From: Enterococcus sp. 9E7_DIV0242
GTDB lineage: Bacteria > Bacillota > Bacilli > Lactobacillales > Enterococcaceae
Assembly: GCF_002140975.2 (NCBI RefSeq)
Contig: NZ_CP147247.1
Coordinates: forward strand, 558,001 to 622,000
Length of the DNA stretch: 64,000 nt
Direction: 5' to 3'
In this document: positions 29,943 to 40,254 of the stretch, piece by piece
Numbering within the stretch: the first letter of the stretch is position 1
Layout of the letters: each line of letters opens with the position of its first letter
Notes under the pieces: model-generated
Databases searched by the model: none
Seen by the model: only the letters and a program-made list of their open reading frames with translations
Told to the model about the DNA's origin: nothing
Translations under genes and position numbers: made by a program

Positions 29943-31106
29943 CTACCTACTATCCTCTGTTTCTTCTGTAATATTTTCAACAGCCTGTATTAAGACTAAC
30001 ACATCCTCTTTAGAAAAAGCAACGCCAATGGCTTCATTTTCATCCCTAGAAAAGCGGGAGTAGTATGCGCTGTCTGAAAACCAATAAAGTGCTGTAAATG
30101 AAAGGTCATAAACAGGTGTCATAAAAATCCCCTGAGATTTACGTAAATCCAACTCACTTTTGGCAAGCATTGATTCAAATTCTGAATTTGTGAAAATAAA
30201 AGAAGTGGCAATTTCGCCTAAACTCTCACTTTTCACGCGAGACAATGACTCTAGCCGCTCAACGGAAAGAAAATCTACCGCATTTTCTTCATAGAACTTC
30301 TCTTCATAAAATTGATAGAGCTGTTCTGCATTTTTTTCAGCAGATATATGGAAAGAATAAGCGGGCAATGCCTCGTTTATTCGAATCATATTGATCATAC
30401 GAATCATTGTTTTTTGTTTCTCGTCAATCATTTCAGGTAACAAATCACTGATTGTGATCGGCAATGCTTCTCCGGCTATCAGCTGATACGGCATGACCGT
30501 CAACAAGTATTCTTTGGATAAATAAACTACACCAGACAGAACATCTTTTCCTTGCGCAAAGAAGAGCACCGCAAACGTTTCGTTATCAAAAGCAAATAGC
30601 GGTCGATAATTCATGTCCTCCTCCATCAATTCAACAGAATAGGCCATATCCTTATAGCCTATTTCAAAATTTGAAAAAACCGTGGTGATATCAGATACCT
30701 CAGAAAGAGTCATCCCTATTTCAAACGGGTGCATAGCCTCTGTTGTATTAAAGGCCTTTACTGCACATATCTTCTTATCCTTCACACTTACTTCCATATA
30801 TTCACTATCTTCTTCACCAAATGTCCAAAGCTCATAACCTAGTCCAGTATCATAAGACGTCAGTGGTTCTCCAAACACATCGGTAAATTCATTGATTTTT
30901 TTTCCTATGTATAGAGCATACCCGGAAGCGGGCAGCTCTTCATGTGGCAATGCCGTATGAAAGACATCTGCTCTGTTAATGTCCTCTATGTCGATCTCAG
31001 CTTTTTCAGGAGGAAAAAATACAGGTTGAAGATAGCCAATGACCAATACCGAAATGAGTACTGCTAAAAAAGCTAAAAATCGTTTCATTTGTTCCTCCTG
31101 ATTCAC
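29943..31106 (-). CDS. CAP-domain protein (YlbC-like), membrane-anchored
   Basis: 387 residues. An N-terminal membrane helix (about 8-28) is followed by a CAP-associated domain (about 60-190) and a C-terminal SCP/CAP domain (about 235-380) with INMIRINEALPAYSF and the late YWFSDSAYYS region. The role is unknown; CAP domains are usually extracellular. It sits between pyc and ylbF, as ylbC does near ylbF in Bacillus, and is separated from pyc by one base. Confidence 0.8.
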   Translation of the reverse strand: MNQEEQMKRFLAFLAVLISVLVIGYLQPVFFPPEKAEIDIEDINRADVFHTALPHEELPASGYALYIGKKINEFTDVFGEPLTSYDTGLGYELWTFGEEDSEYMEVSVKDKKICAVKAFNTTEAMHPFEIGMTLSEVSDITTVFSNFEIGYKDMAYSVELMEEDMNYRPLFAFDNETFAVLFFAQGKDVLSGVVYLSKEYLLTVMPYQLIAGEALPITISDLLPEMIDEKQKTMIRMINMIRINEALPAYSFHISAEKNAEQLYQFYEEKFYEENAVDFLSVERLESLSRVKSESLGEIATSFIFTNSEFESMLAKSELDLRKSQGIFMTPVYDLSFTALYWFSDSAYYSRFSRDENEAIGVAFSKEDVLVLIQAVENITEETEDSR

Positions 31107-31107
31107 C

Positions 31108-34100
31108 TTATTTTTCTGTTAATTCAATCAATAGGTCCCCAGAACTGATGGGTTCTCCTTCAGTCACATAAATATGGTCAACCGTTCCGTCAAAATGAGC
31201 ATCCAGACTGGTCTCCATCTTCATCGCCTCAGTGATCATCAGCGGATCACCTTTTTTGACCTTGTCTCCTTTTTTAACCAGTATTTGTAAGACTGATCCG
31301 GACATCGTTGCACCAACCTGCCCTTTGTTCGTTGGTTCCGCTTTACGCTTCGTCTGAACACTGGATATGATTGAACGATCTTTGATGACAACTTCTCGTC
31401 TTTGTCCATTTAGGTTGAAGAAAAGCGTACGATTTCCTTCAATATCTGGTTCACCAACTTCGTCAAGACGAATAATCAAGGTCTTTCCCTTTTCGATCTG
31501 TACTTCCACTGACTCCCCTAAGCGAATGCCGTGGAAGAATGTCGGTGTATCCAATAACGTAACATCTCCATATGTTTGATACGATGTTCGATAATCAAGA
31601 AAAACTTGTGGGTACATCAAGTAGCTCAGTACCTCTTCCTGTTTTGGCTCATAGCCGATTTTCTCTGCCAGCTCTTTACGAACTTGATCAAAATCAACGG
31701 GTGCTGCCAAGCTTCCTGGTCGCTCTGTAAATGCTGGTCGTCCTTTAAGAATAACTTTTTGCAGTTCTTTAGGAAACCCGCCTACAGGCTGACCTAGATC
31801 TCCTTGGAAAAACGTCACGACAGATTCCGGGAAGCTTAATTCGCCACCACGATCGTAAATGTCTTGCTCTGTCAAATCATTTTGAACCATAAACAACGCC
31901 ATATCTCCAACTACTTTAGAAGACGGTGTTACTTTGATGATGTCGCCAAACATCAAATTCACTGTTCTGTACATTTTTTTGATATCATCCCATTGATCCC
32001 CAAGGCCAATAGCTTTTGCTTGCTGCTGTAAATTGGAATACTGACCACCAGGCATCTCATGCATGTAGACCTCTGTTTGAGGGGCATTCAGCCCGTTTTC
32101 AAATGGCGTATAATACATCCGCACATCTTCCCAGTAATGATTGATTTTTTGCGCATTGTCTACATCAATGTCAGGCGTACGTGCCCCATTGACCAGTGCG
32201 TAATACAAGCTCGTCATACTTGGCTGACTAGTCGCTCCACTCATAGCGCTCGCAGCCACATCAACAATGTCAACACCTGCTTTTGTTGCCGCAGAATAAG
32301 TGATGATCCCATTCCCACTTGTATCATGGGTATGAAGATGGATAGGGATATTCACAGTATCTTTCAATTCACTGATCAGGCGGTATGCAGCCTGAGGTTT
32401 CAGTAAGCCAGCCATGTCTTTGATTGCAATGATATGACTACCTAGTTGTTCCAACTCTTTTGCCATATCTTTGTAATATTGAACATTGTATTTTGCTCTC
32501 TCCGGATCATTGATATCCCCAGTATAGCAAATTGCTGCTTCTGCAATTTTCCCTGAATCACGAACCGCTTGAATACTTTTTTCCATTTGAGGAATCCAGT
32601 TCAAGCTATCAAATATCCGGAATACATCGATCCCCTGAGTCGCAGCCTCCTTAATGAATTCTGCAATCACGTTATCGGGGTAATTCTGATAACCAACAGC
32701 ATTAGAACCTCTAAATAGCATTTGGAACAGCATATTTGGCATCAATTTTCTTAGTTTTCTCAACCGCTGCCAAGGATCTTCATTTAAGAAACGGTAGGCA
32801 ACATCAAAGGTTGCTCCGCCCCACATCTCACTGGAGAAAAGCTCTGGAAGTCCTTCTGCTGTCAGCTGTGCGATTTCTTTAAAATCTTGCGTCCTCACTC
32901 GGGTTGCAAGTAAGCTTTGATGAGCATCTCTAAAAGTTGTATCTGTCAATAGAACATTTTCTTGTTCTTTGACCCATGTAGCTACTGCATCTGCTCCTTT
33001 TTCATCAAGAATATTTTTAGCTGTCACAATATCCTTTTTCACAGCAAGTGTCTTTGGCACTCTAGGTAGTTCAAAGAATTTTTTCGTCGTCTTTTCAATG
33101 CCTGGAAAGCCATTAACTGTCACTTCTCCGATAAACTTCATTGTTTTATTTCCGCGGTCTCGCACCTTTGGAAATTCGAACAAGTCAGGTGTGTTATCAA
33201 TAAATGTTGTATTCGCTTCACCAGAAATAAAGACCGGATGACTAACAACATTCTGTAGAAATGGAATATTCGTCTTGACCCCTCTCACACGGAATTCCTT
33301 CAAGCAGCGTTGCATTTTCTGCACCGCCTTTTCAAAGCTAAAGCCATGTGTACACACCTTAACAAGCAAAGAATCAAAGTAAGGCGTGACTGCGTAACCA
33401 GAATAAGCATTTCCCACGTCTAAACGAACACCAAAACCACCTGGCGAGCGGTAGGTATCGATTTTCCCTGTATCAGGCATAAACTGATTCAACGGGTCTT
33501 CCGTTGTGATCCTGCATTGGATTGCAGCACCATTCAATGTCAGATCCTTTTGTTGCGGAATCTGCATCTCTTTATGCATATCCATTCCTTGTGCAATTTG
33601 AAGCTGTGAAACGACAATGTCGATATCCGTGATCATTTCCGTAATCGTATGCTCTACCTGAACACGAGGATTGACTTCAATAAAATAGAAACGATCCCCT
33701 TCAACCAGGAACTCTACCGTTCCGGCGTTCACATAACCAACATGGCGCATCAATTGAACTGCTGCATCACAGATTTCATGACGCATCTTCTCATCCATTG
33801 AAACGCAAGGCGCTACTTCGACTACTTTTTGATGACGTCGTTGAACAGAGCAATCTCGCTCAAATAAATGAATCACATTGCCATGTTGATCCCCTAAGAT
33901 TTGAACCTCTATATGTTTAGGATTTGAAATGTATTTTTCTACATAAACTTCGTCTGAACCAAACGCAGCTTTTGCTTCACTTTTTGCTCGATCATACCCT
34001 TCACGTGCTTCCTTTTCATCATGCGCAACACGCATACCACGTCCGCCGCCGCCCAAGGCCGCTTTGATCATGACAGGAAACCCATGGCTTTCTGCAAAGC

Positions 34101-34536
34101 TCAGAACCTCATCCACAGTATCGACAGGTCCATCAGAACCTGGAATAGAAGAGATCCCTGCAGCTACAGCAGCTTCTTTTGCCTTTATCTTATCTCCAAA
34201 AATATCCAAATGGTGGGATTTAGGTCCGATAAATGTTATACCTTCTTCTTCACAACGTTGTGCAAATTCAAGGTTTTCAGATAGAAAACCATATCCCGGA
34301 TGAATTGCATCAGCGCCACATTTCTTAGCGATACTCAAAATACCTTCAATATCCAAGTATGCCTCAATTGGTTTCTTCCCTTTTCCGGCTAGATAAGCTT
34401 CATCAGCTTTAAAGCGATGGACAGAATATTCATCTTCTGCCGCATACACTGCTACTGTTCTGATACCCAGCTCAGTACACGCTCGAAAAATACGTACGGC
34501 GATTTCGCCTCGGTTTGCTACTAAAACTTTCTTCAT
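31108..34536 (-). CDS. pyc: Pyruvate carboxylase
   Basis: Biotin-dependent enzyme making oxaloacetate from pyruvate, ATP and bicarbonate. The 1142 residues contain the biotin carboxylase domain (about 1-450, GGGGRGMR), the carboxyltransferase barrel (about 530-800, TTFRDAHQSLLATR), and the C-terminal carrier domain with the biotinyl Lys in EAMKME. In Bacillales it lies next to ftsW, as here. With pckA and ppdK in the same window, the cell has two routes from pyruvate to PEP. Confidence 0.98.
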   Translation of the reverse strand: MKKVLVANRGEIAVRIFRACTELGIRTVAVYAAEDEYSVHRFKADEAYLAGKGKKPIEAYLDIEGILSIAKKCGADAIHPGYGFLSENLEFAQRCEEEGITFIGPKSHHLDIFGDKIKAKEAAVAAGISSIPGSDGPVDTVDEVLSFAESHGFPVMIKAALGGGGRGMRVAHDEKEAREGYDRAKSEAKAAFGSDEVYVEKYISNPKHIEVQILGDQHGNVIHLFERDCSVQRRHQKVVEVAPCVSMDEKMRHEICDAAVQLMRHVGYVNAGTVEFLVEGDRFYFIEVNPRVQVEHTITEMITDIDIVVSQLQIAQGMDMHKEMQIPQQKDLTLNGAAIQCRITTEDPLNQFMPDTGKIDTYRSPGGFGVRLDVGNAYSGYAVTPYFDSLLVKVCTHGFSFEKAVQKMQRCLKEFRVRGVKTNIPFLQNVVSHPVFISGEANTTFIDNTPDLFEFPKVRDRGNKTMKFIGEVTVNGFPGIEKTTKKFFELPRVPKTLAVKKDIVTAKNILDEKGADAVATWVKEQENVLLTDTTFRDAHQSLLATRVRTQDFKEIAQLTAEGLPELFSSEMWGGATFDVAYRFLNEDPWQRLRKLRKLMPNMLFQMLFRGSNAVGYQNYPDNVIAEFIKEAATQGIDVFRIFDSLNWIPQMEKSIQAVRDSGKIAEAAICYTGDINDPERAKYNVQYYKDMAKELEQLGSHIIAIKDMAGLLKPQAAYRLISELKDTVNIPIHLHTHDTSGNGIITYSAATKAGVDIVDVAASAMSGATSQPSMTSLYYALVNGARTPDIDVDNAQKINHYWEDVRMYYTPFENGLNAPQTEVYMHEMPGGQYSNLQQQAKAIGLGDQWDDIKKMYRTVNLMFGDIIKVTPSSKVVGDMALFMVQNDLTEQDIYDRGGELSFPESVVTFFQGDLGQPVGGFPKELQKVILKGRPAFTERPGSLAAPVDFDQVRKELAEKIGYEPKQEEVLSYLMYPQVFLDYRTSYQTYGDVTLLDTPTFFHGIRLGESVEVQIEKGKTLIIRLDEVGEPDIEGNRTLFFNLNGQRREVVIKDRSIISSVQTKRKAEPTNKGQVGATMSGSVLQILVKKGDKVKKGDPLMITEAMKMETSLDAHFDGTVDHIYVTEGEPISSGDLLIELTEK

Positions 34537-34573
34537 TTTCCCACTCCTACCTCTTAATTTTTACCTTCAGTAA

Positions 34574-35770
34574 TTATCTATCAGTTTCAATCATCTGATA
34601 TTCGTCAACAAGTCTCTGTCTTTTTTCATCGGCACTGATATTCAATACAAAGCCAATTGAGACAGAAATAATCAATAAGCTGTTCCCGCCATGACTTAGG
34701 AATGGGAATGTAATACCTGTCAAAGGAATAATCCCTGTAATCCCGCCCAGATTGATGAAAACCTGGATTAGCAACATTGCTCCAATACCTATACACAGTA
34801 AGGAGTTAAACGGCTTTCTAGAACGAACGCCAACTAAAATAATACGTGCTATCAAGAAAAATAGAATGACAAGGATGATCAATGAAACAATTAATCCTAG
34901 TTCTTCCACTGTAATTGCAAAAATAAAGTCAGAATGAGCCTCTGGTAGAAATCCTTTTTTCTGGATGCTGTTCCCCAGACCTCGACCAAACCAACCACCG
35001 TTGCTTATAGCATAATATGAATTTACTAACTGGTGTCCTGTATCTCGTTCATCAATAAAGGGATTTAAAAACACTTCAAACCGCTTATAAACATATTGGA
35101 GATTTGCCGGAATAAAGCTTCCTTTAGTGAGTAGCAATGCTTCTATAAAACCAATACTTCCTAAAATCCCTAGACCACCAAACAAATACGTGTACATATA
35201 ATTAATTCCACTTGATAATAGCATGACCATTGCAATCAACGTCAACACTGCCGCATTTCCCAAATCGGGTTGGATAACGACTAGAAAAATCAAAAAGCCA
35301 ACTAGCAGCATGGGCCGCAGTACAGCCTTTTTAAATTCTCTATCAATGTATTTTTGTCTCCTTGCCAAAATATAAGCCAAGTACCAAATAACCATAATTT
35401 TCAGGTATTCCGCCGGTTGCATAGAGAAGCCACCGATTCTGATCCAGCCTTGAGCACCATTGATCGTGACCCCAAGATTTGTGAAACGAACAGCTAGCAA
35501 TAAGGCTGAAATAACAGCAATTGCTAACATAATAAACCCTTTATTCTGGTAAACAGATGTTTTCATTTTATAAATGAAGAACATCGCAACAAGGCTTAAC
35601 ACCCAAAATTGCAACTGATTAATGACCATTCCTGCAGCAGGCAGTCCCTTACTCATTTGATTAGCTGAAGTTGAGCTGTAAACCATAATCAAGCCTACAC
35701 AGCTTAAAATCAAATAGGGAATCAAAATACTGTAGTCAAGCAAATGCCTCTTCTTTACTTTCTTTGGCAA
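34574..35770 (-). CDS. ftsW: Peptidoglycan glycosyltransferase FtsW
   Basis: 398 residues with about ten membrane helices of the SEDS family. Motifs include AGMVINQLQFW, QPDLGNAAVL and the late loop FPFLSHGGNSLLIISV. It polymerises lipid II at the division septum with a class B PBP. It lies four bases after ylaN and just upstream of pyc, the Bacillus arrangement. Confidence 0.95.
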   Translation of the reverse strand: MPKKVKKRHLLDYSILIPYLILSCVGLIMVYSSTSANQMSKGLPAAGMVINQLQFWVLSLVAMFFIYKMKTSVYQNKGFIMLAIAVISALLLAVRFTNLGVTINGAQGWIRIGGFSMQPAEYLKIMVIWYLAYILARRQKYIDREFKKAVLRPMLLVGFLIFLVVIQPDLGNAAVLTLIAMVMLLSSGINYMYTYLFGGLGILGSIGFIEALLLTKGSFIPANLQYVYKRFEVFLNPFIDERDTGHQLVNSYYAISNGGWFGRGLGNSIQKKGFLPEAHSDFIFAITVEELGLIVSLIILVILFFLIARIILVGVRSRKPFNSLLCIGIGAMLLIQVFINLGGITGIIPLTGITFPFLSHGGNSLLIISVSIGFVLNISADEKRQRLVDEYQMIETDR

Positions 35771-35773
35771 AGC

Positions 35774-36076
35774 TTAAACCTCCTTGCCACTCTCTTTTTT
35801 ATCTTGTGTTTCTTCGTATACTTCAGTATATAAACGATTAAGTTCTTTTTCCAAATTACTCAATAGCTGATGTCCTTCTTTTGAGCTCAAGATTCCAAGA
35901 CGAATAGCATAGGTCATTTGTCTTGAAAAACCATACATTTGTGTATCTACCACTTCTTCAAATGCTTTACATTGAGAGATACAGAGACTGTTCTTTTGGT
36001 TGCGGATCAACATTTTGATTCTGTCCGCGTCTTCTTTCAGCAGTTCTAATGCAAACTCTTTTGAAATAGGTTCCAT
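35774..36076 (-). CDS. ylaN: YlaN family protein (UPF0358)
   Basis: 100 residues, a small soluble helical protein found upstream of ftsW in Firmicutes. Bacillus YlaN has been linked to iron homeostasis through Fur; whether that holds here is unknown. An AGGAGG-type site precedes the ATG. Confidence 0.9.
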   Translation of the reverse strand: MEPISKEFALELLKEDADRIKMLIRNQKNSLCISQCKAFEEVVDTQMYGFSRQMTYAIRLGILSSKEGHQLLSNLEKELNRLYTEVYEETQDKKESGKEV

Positions 36077-36510
36077 CTGTATTCAACCTCCTATCTTAAT
36101 TAAACAATTATAGCATATTTTCTAACTTTATTAATAGAAATTTTCTGAAAATCAATGGACTAAACCAATTTTTAATTTTCATAATTGTTTGCTTCGCAAA
36201 AATACGGATGTCTTCGCGTCTGAATGTACTTTTTTTCAACTTCTTGGGTAATATTCCTAAAAAATCAATTGTAAATTATCACTGAAGCCAAGTAGTACCA
36301 ACACAGTCACACTAAACAATAGGGCGAAACTCACAAAAATTACTTTATAAATTTTTGTTGAATTCCATTTTATTGCCAAAGGAGCCACTTCTATCTCACC
36401 ATTTATTCCGTTTTAGATGCACAGAAAGTATGGGGGTTGACCTATGTTCCATGTGCTTTTCCTTTAACCCATAGTAGCAAATTTTGACATTTTCTGCATG
36501 GTATTCTATC
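36077..36510. other. ylaN-recQ intergenic region
   Basis: 434 bp. Besides the possible 43-codon frame I see only AT-rich DNA that presumably contains the ylaN-ftsW-pyc promoter. No convincing promoter boxes or terminator could be fixed. Confidence 0.35.
36257..36388 (-). CDS. Possible 43-residue single-span membrane peptide
   Basis: A GTG start with GGTGAG about eight bases upstream opens a 43-codon frame: a basic N-terminal stretch, one hydrophobic helix (VIFVSFALLFSVTVLVLLGF) and a short tail. It lies in the 434-bp gap between recQ and ylaN. The hydrophobic profile looks real, but there is no homology evidence. Confidence 0.35.
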   Translation of the reverse strand: MAPLAIKWNSTKIYKVIFVSFALLFSVTVLVLLGFSDNLQLIF

Positions 36511-38283
36511 TTACTGTTTTTGTGCTGAACGGTATTCCTCGATTGCAGATAGAAAAATCTCACCATACTTATCCAATTTGTTTTGCCCCACACCTTTGAC
36601 CTGCAGTAGCTCGATTGGATTTTTAGGTAGCTTCTCACAGAATTCCTTCAAGGTACTGTCAGAAAAAATCAAATATGGCGGAACATTCTCATTTTGGGCA
36701 ATATCCAATCGCAACGCACGCAGTGTTTCAAATAATTGATCATCAACTGCCAATCTTCTAATTTTCTGATCTTCTTTTCGATACACTTCCTGTTTTCCAA
36801 GTAGCACCTCAATGCCTGATCCGGAAACTGAAAGCAAAGGAAATTGCCCATCTGACGGAGTCAAATAGCGTTCTGCAGTTAGATAGTCAATGAGCTGACT
36901 GACTTCCTTTTGTGTACGATCCTTCATCAAACCATAAGTAGGTAATCGATCAAACTTCCATTGATCGATTTTCTGATCCTTTGAACCAGTCAATACCTTG
37001 GCTACAAGCCCTTTTCCAAAATGCTCGCCCATTCGTTTCACACAGGATAAAACCTTTTGTGCGTCCACGGTTATTTCAACAAGGTCTCGATCATCCAGAC
37101 AGTTCGAACACTGACCGCAATCTGTCCCCTTTTCACCGAAATATCGAAGAATGAACTTTTGCAAACAAACCTGTGCATTCGCGTATTGGGACATTTCCCG
37201 AAGCTTCATATATTCTTTTTGCTTATACTCGATAGGGGAATCTGATTGATCAATAAAGTATTGCTGAACCTGTAAATCCTGAGGCGCATAAAAAAGCACA
37301 GCATCACTTGGCAGACCGTCTCTTCCGGCACGACCTGCTTCCTGATAATAAGATTCAATATTTCCTGGTATTTGTGCATGAATAACAAACCGTACATTAC
37401 TTTTATTGATCCCCATTCCAAAGGCATTTGTTGCCACCATCACTTGTACTTCATCAAACAAAAACTGCTCTTGATTCTGATTTCGAAGACTCTCGTTCAT
37501 CCCACCATGATACATCCCGACAGCATGATTCTTACTTTTTAACAAATGATAAATACGCTCAACTTCTTTTCTTGTACTGGCATAAATAATTCCGGATTGA
37601 TTCTTGTTCATTTTCAAATATTCCAAAAGAAAAACGTCTTTATTTTGATCTTTTATCACTTGAAAGGATAGATTTTCTCTAGCAAAACCTGTCTTTATTT
37701 CATTGTTTTCCGGAATATCCAATTGCGCTATTATGTCTTCAGCTACTTGAGGTGTAGCTGTAGCTGTCAATGCAATGATTGTCGGCGTTTGCTGAAACTT
37801 GCGAATAACCTCTGCCATTCGTAAATAGCTTGGGCGAAAATCGTGTCCCCATTGTGAAATACAGTGGGCTTCATCTACAGCTAATAAATCGATATCGATG
37901 TGCATCAGAAGCTGTTGGAATTCAAAGGATTCTAAACGTTCCGGCGCTATATAAAGCAACTTAATTTTCTTATCTACAGCTAGTTGAATTCGCTGGTTGA
38001 TTTCTTGAGAGGATAAGGTGCTATTAATAAACGTTGCCGGAATTCCCATCAAACTGAGAGCATCCACCTGGTCCTTCATCAGAGAAATCAAAGGTGAAAC
38101 AACGAGCGTTAAATTGTCCATTAAAAGGGCCGGCAATTGGTAACAGATCGATTTCCCACCACCTGTGGGCATGATTCCCAGCACATTTTCTTTATTTAAT
38201 ATATGGTCAATGATTTCCTTTTGACCTGTTCGAAATTCTTCATATCCAAATACTTCTTTTAATACCTTTTGACTGTCGACCAT
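36511..38283 (-). CDS. recQ: ATP-dependent DNA helicase RecQ
   Basis: 590 residues: DEAH-type helicase with Walker A MPTGGGKS and AVDEAHCISQWGHDFR, a second RecA domain with EAGRAGRDG, the zinc/winged-helix RQC domain (CGQCSNC) and a C-terminal HRDC domain (LPKNPIELLQVKGVG). Unwinds DNA in recombination and fork repair. Full length, single gene. Confidence 0.96.
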   Translation of the reverse strand: MVDSQKVLKEVFGYEEFRTGQKEIIDHILNKENVLGIMPTGGGKSICYQLPALLMDNLTLVVSPLISLMKDQVDALSLMGIPATFINSTLSSQEINQRIQLAVDKKIKLLYIAPERLESFEFQQLLMHIDIDLLAVDEAHCISQWGHDFRPSYLRMAEVIRKFQQTPTIIALTATATPQVAEDIIAQLDIPENNEIKTGFARENLSFQVIKDQNKDVFLLEYLKMNKNQSGIIYASTRKEVERIYHLLKSKNHAVGMYHGGMNESLRNQNQEQFLFDEVQVMVATNAFGMGINKSNVRFVIHAQIPGNIESYYQEAGRAGRDGLPSDAVLFYAPQDLQVQQYFIDQSDSPIEYKQKEYMKLREMSQYANAQVCLQKFILRYFGEKGTDCGQCSNCLDDRDLVEITVDAQKVLSCVKRMGEHFGKGLVAKVLTGSKDQKIDQWKFDRLPTYGLMKDRTQKEVSQLIDYLTAERYLTPSDGQFPLLSVSGSGIEVLLGKQEVYRKEDQKIRRLAVDDQLFETLRALRLDIAQNENVPPYLIFSDSTLKEFCEKLPKNPIELLQVKGVGQNKLDKYGEIFLSAIEEYRSAQKQ

Positions 38284-38396
38284 GAATACTGTCTCCTATC
38301 CTTTTCACTGTTAGCCATTTTAACACGAGAAGAACTTTTCATTCAAGGGAACACTGAAAACAGTGATGGAAACTTCCATATAAATAGAAAAAACTA

Positions 38397-38427
38397 GAAA
38401 AATCAGGTCATTCTCGACTGATTTTTC
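38397..38427 (-). terminator. Terminator of the TrpXYZ-type ABC operon
   Basis: GAAAAATCAGGTC (38397-38409) pairs with GACTGATTTTTC (38416-38427), with one bulge. T-rich DNA follows on the minus strand, 26 bases after the last gene. Confidence 0.85.
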
Positions 38428-38452
38428 CAGTTAACATCAATAATTGATAGGG

Positions 38453-39232
38453 TTATTCAACGGCCAGTTCTTCTCCATCTTCAAAGAACATCAGGAGATC
38501 CTGTAAACTAAGACTAGCTTTTTCTTCATTTTTCAAGTCTTTGACAATCCGGCCTTTCTGCATAACGATCAACCGATTGCCATATTTCAGGGCATCCTCC
38601 ATGCGGTGAGTAATCATCAAGCAAGTCAAATTCCCATCTTGAATCCTTTGGTCCGTCAGCTTCATCAGCTGCTTCGAGGTCTTTGGGTCCAAGGCTGCTG
38701 TATGCTCATCCAATAATAGCAAACGCGGCTTCGTTAGTGTAGCCATTAATAAGCTCAAGGCTTGTCTTTGCCCCCCGGAAAGATGACCCGTCGGCGTATC
38801 CAGGTGTTCTTCAAGCCCATTTCCGACCTCACTACATATTTCTTCGAACAAAGCACGCTGCTCATTCAATTTTCGCGGTTTTAATGATCGTCGCTGCCCT
38901 CGATACAAAGCTAGGAGTAAATTTTCTGCTACCGTCATCCGTGGTGCAGTTCCTTGCTTAGGATCTTGGAATACTCTAGAGAAATAATGTGCGCGCTTCT
39001 CTTCAGAATAGGAAGTGATCTCTTTTCCATCAATGATGATTTTCCCATCCGTTAGGCCCAAGGTTCCTGAAATACTATTGAACAGCGTGCTTTTTCCGGC
39101 ACCATTCCCACCCAATACAGTGATAAAATCTCCTTCTTGAATATCAAGGGACACATCATTCAAAATAACTTTCTTTTCGTTCATCCCGTTATCAATAATT
39201 TTTTTAGCGTGGCTGATTTGCAAAACAGTCAT
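38453..39232 (-). CDS. ABC transporter ATP-binding protein, TrpZ-like
   Basis: 259 residues: Walker A GGNGAGKST, signature HLSGGQRQ, Walker B LLLLDEHTAAL. Third gene of a substrate-binding protein/permease/ATPase operon of the ABC_sub_bind (TrpXYZ) type. It begins where the permease ends, so the two are probably translationally coupled. The Trp-rich leader upstream of the operon supports tryptophan or a relative as substrate. Confidence 0.9.
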   Translation of the reverse strand: MTVLQISHAKKIIDNGMNEKKVILNDVSLDIQEGDFITVLGGNGAGKSTLFNSISGTLGLTDGKIIIDGKEITSYSEEKRAHYFSRVFQDPKQGTAPRMTVAENLLLALYRGQRRSLKPRKLNEQRALFEEICSEVGNGLEEHLDTPTGHLSGGQRQALSLLMATLTKPRLLLLDEHTAALDPKTSKQLMKLTDQRIQDGNLTCLMITHRMEDALKYGNRLIVMQKGRIVKDLKNEEKASLSLQDLLMFFEDGEELAVE

Positions 39233-40117
39233 CTATCTCTCCTCCTTTCCAGAAAATCCTCTGAGATTCAATGCTTTTCTTAGCTGAGGAATCATCAGAC
39301 AAACGGCTAAAATTGCTGCAGAGAAGATTTTCAAATAAGTGGTATCGAATCCAAGCTTAATCACTGCCAAAATTAGCAACTGATAGATAATGCTTCCAAT
39401 CACGATTGCCACCAAGCGTTCTGCAAATGTCAGTTCTCCAAAGAGCACCTCACCAATGATAATAGAAGCCAAGCCAATCACGATCACTCCGATCCCTTTA
39501 TTGACGTCTGCATACCCATCATTTTGAGCAATCAATGCACCTGAGAGGGCAATGATGCCATTTGAAAGTGTCAGCCCCAAAATCTTCATCGTATCTGTCT
39601 TGATTCCGATCGAACGTGCCATATCTTCATTATCCCCTGTAGCGATATACGCTTGTCCAAGAACTGTATTGAAGAAAAAGAGCAGCAATCCGATGATCAA
39701 TGCTAAAACAATGACTCCTAAAAAGATAATATCAAAATAATTAGGTAATTTTAATGAAGAAAAGATATCCTGTATCTTTGGTTGATTTAATAAAGATAGA
39801 TTCGGTGTTCGCATTACATAAAGAATCACTGAATTTAGTCCGGACATTACCAGTATTCCAGATAAAATTACCGGGATTTTTCCTTTGGTAAAGAGCAAGC
39901 CAGTAACCAATCCTGCCCCCATGCCCGCAAGAACACCTAGTATCGTTGCTACTATAGGAGATACACCATGTGTAATGGCTGTCACACAAACCGCACCACC
40001 AAGAGGAAATGATCCCTCTGTTGTCATATCGGGAAAGTTTAAAATCCGATACGTCATAAATATTCCTAATCCCAAAATCGCCCACAGCATGCCTTGCCCT
40101 ATCGCTGAAACAATCAT
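39233..40117 (-). CDS. ABC transporter permease, TrpY-like
   Basis: 294 residues with about eight to nine membrane helices and the branched-chain/ribose-type permease fold. The motif TEGSFPLGGAVCVTAI at the second helix is typical of permeases paired with ABC_sub_bind proteins. The ATG at 40117 is chosen, with AGGAG eight bases upstream, rather than an ATG six codons earlier without a site. Confidence 0.9.
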   Translation of the reverse strand: MIVSAIGQGMLWAILGLGIFMTYRILNFPDMTTEGSFPLGGAVCVTAITHGVSPIVATILGVLAGMGAGLVTGLLFTKGKIPVILSGILVMSGLNSVILYVMRTPNLSLLNQPKIQDIFSSLKLPNYFDIIFLGVIVLALIIGLLLFFFNTVLGQAYIATGDNEDMARSIGIKTDTMKILGLTLSNGIIALSGALIAQNDGYADVNKGIGVIVIGLASIIIGEVLFGELTFAERLVAIVIGSIIYQLLILAVIKLGFDTTYLKIFSAAILAVCLMIPQLRKALNLRGFSGKEER

Positions 40118-40254
40118 TTTATCCACTCCTGTCATTTTCTATTTATCTCGAACTATTTTTTCTCTTATAAACAACTGTTTCAAAAACAGCTCCACTTCAT
40201 TTCTTTAGCACACCATACATATTCTTTTTTTTAATATTTGGAATAATTTTCGTC

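Noticed and set aside
36396..36638. 80-codon minus-strand frame at the end of recQ
   Set aside because: Mostly lies within recQ in another frame and has no ribosome binding site.
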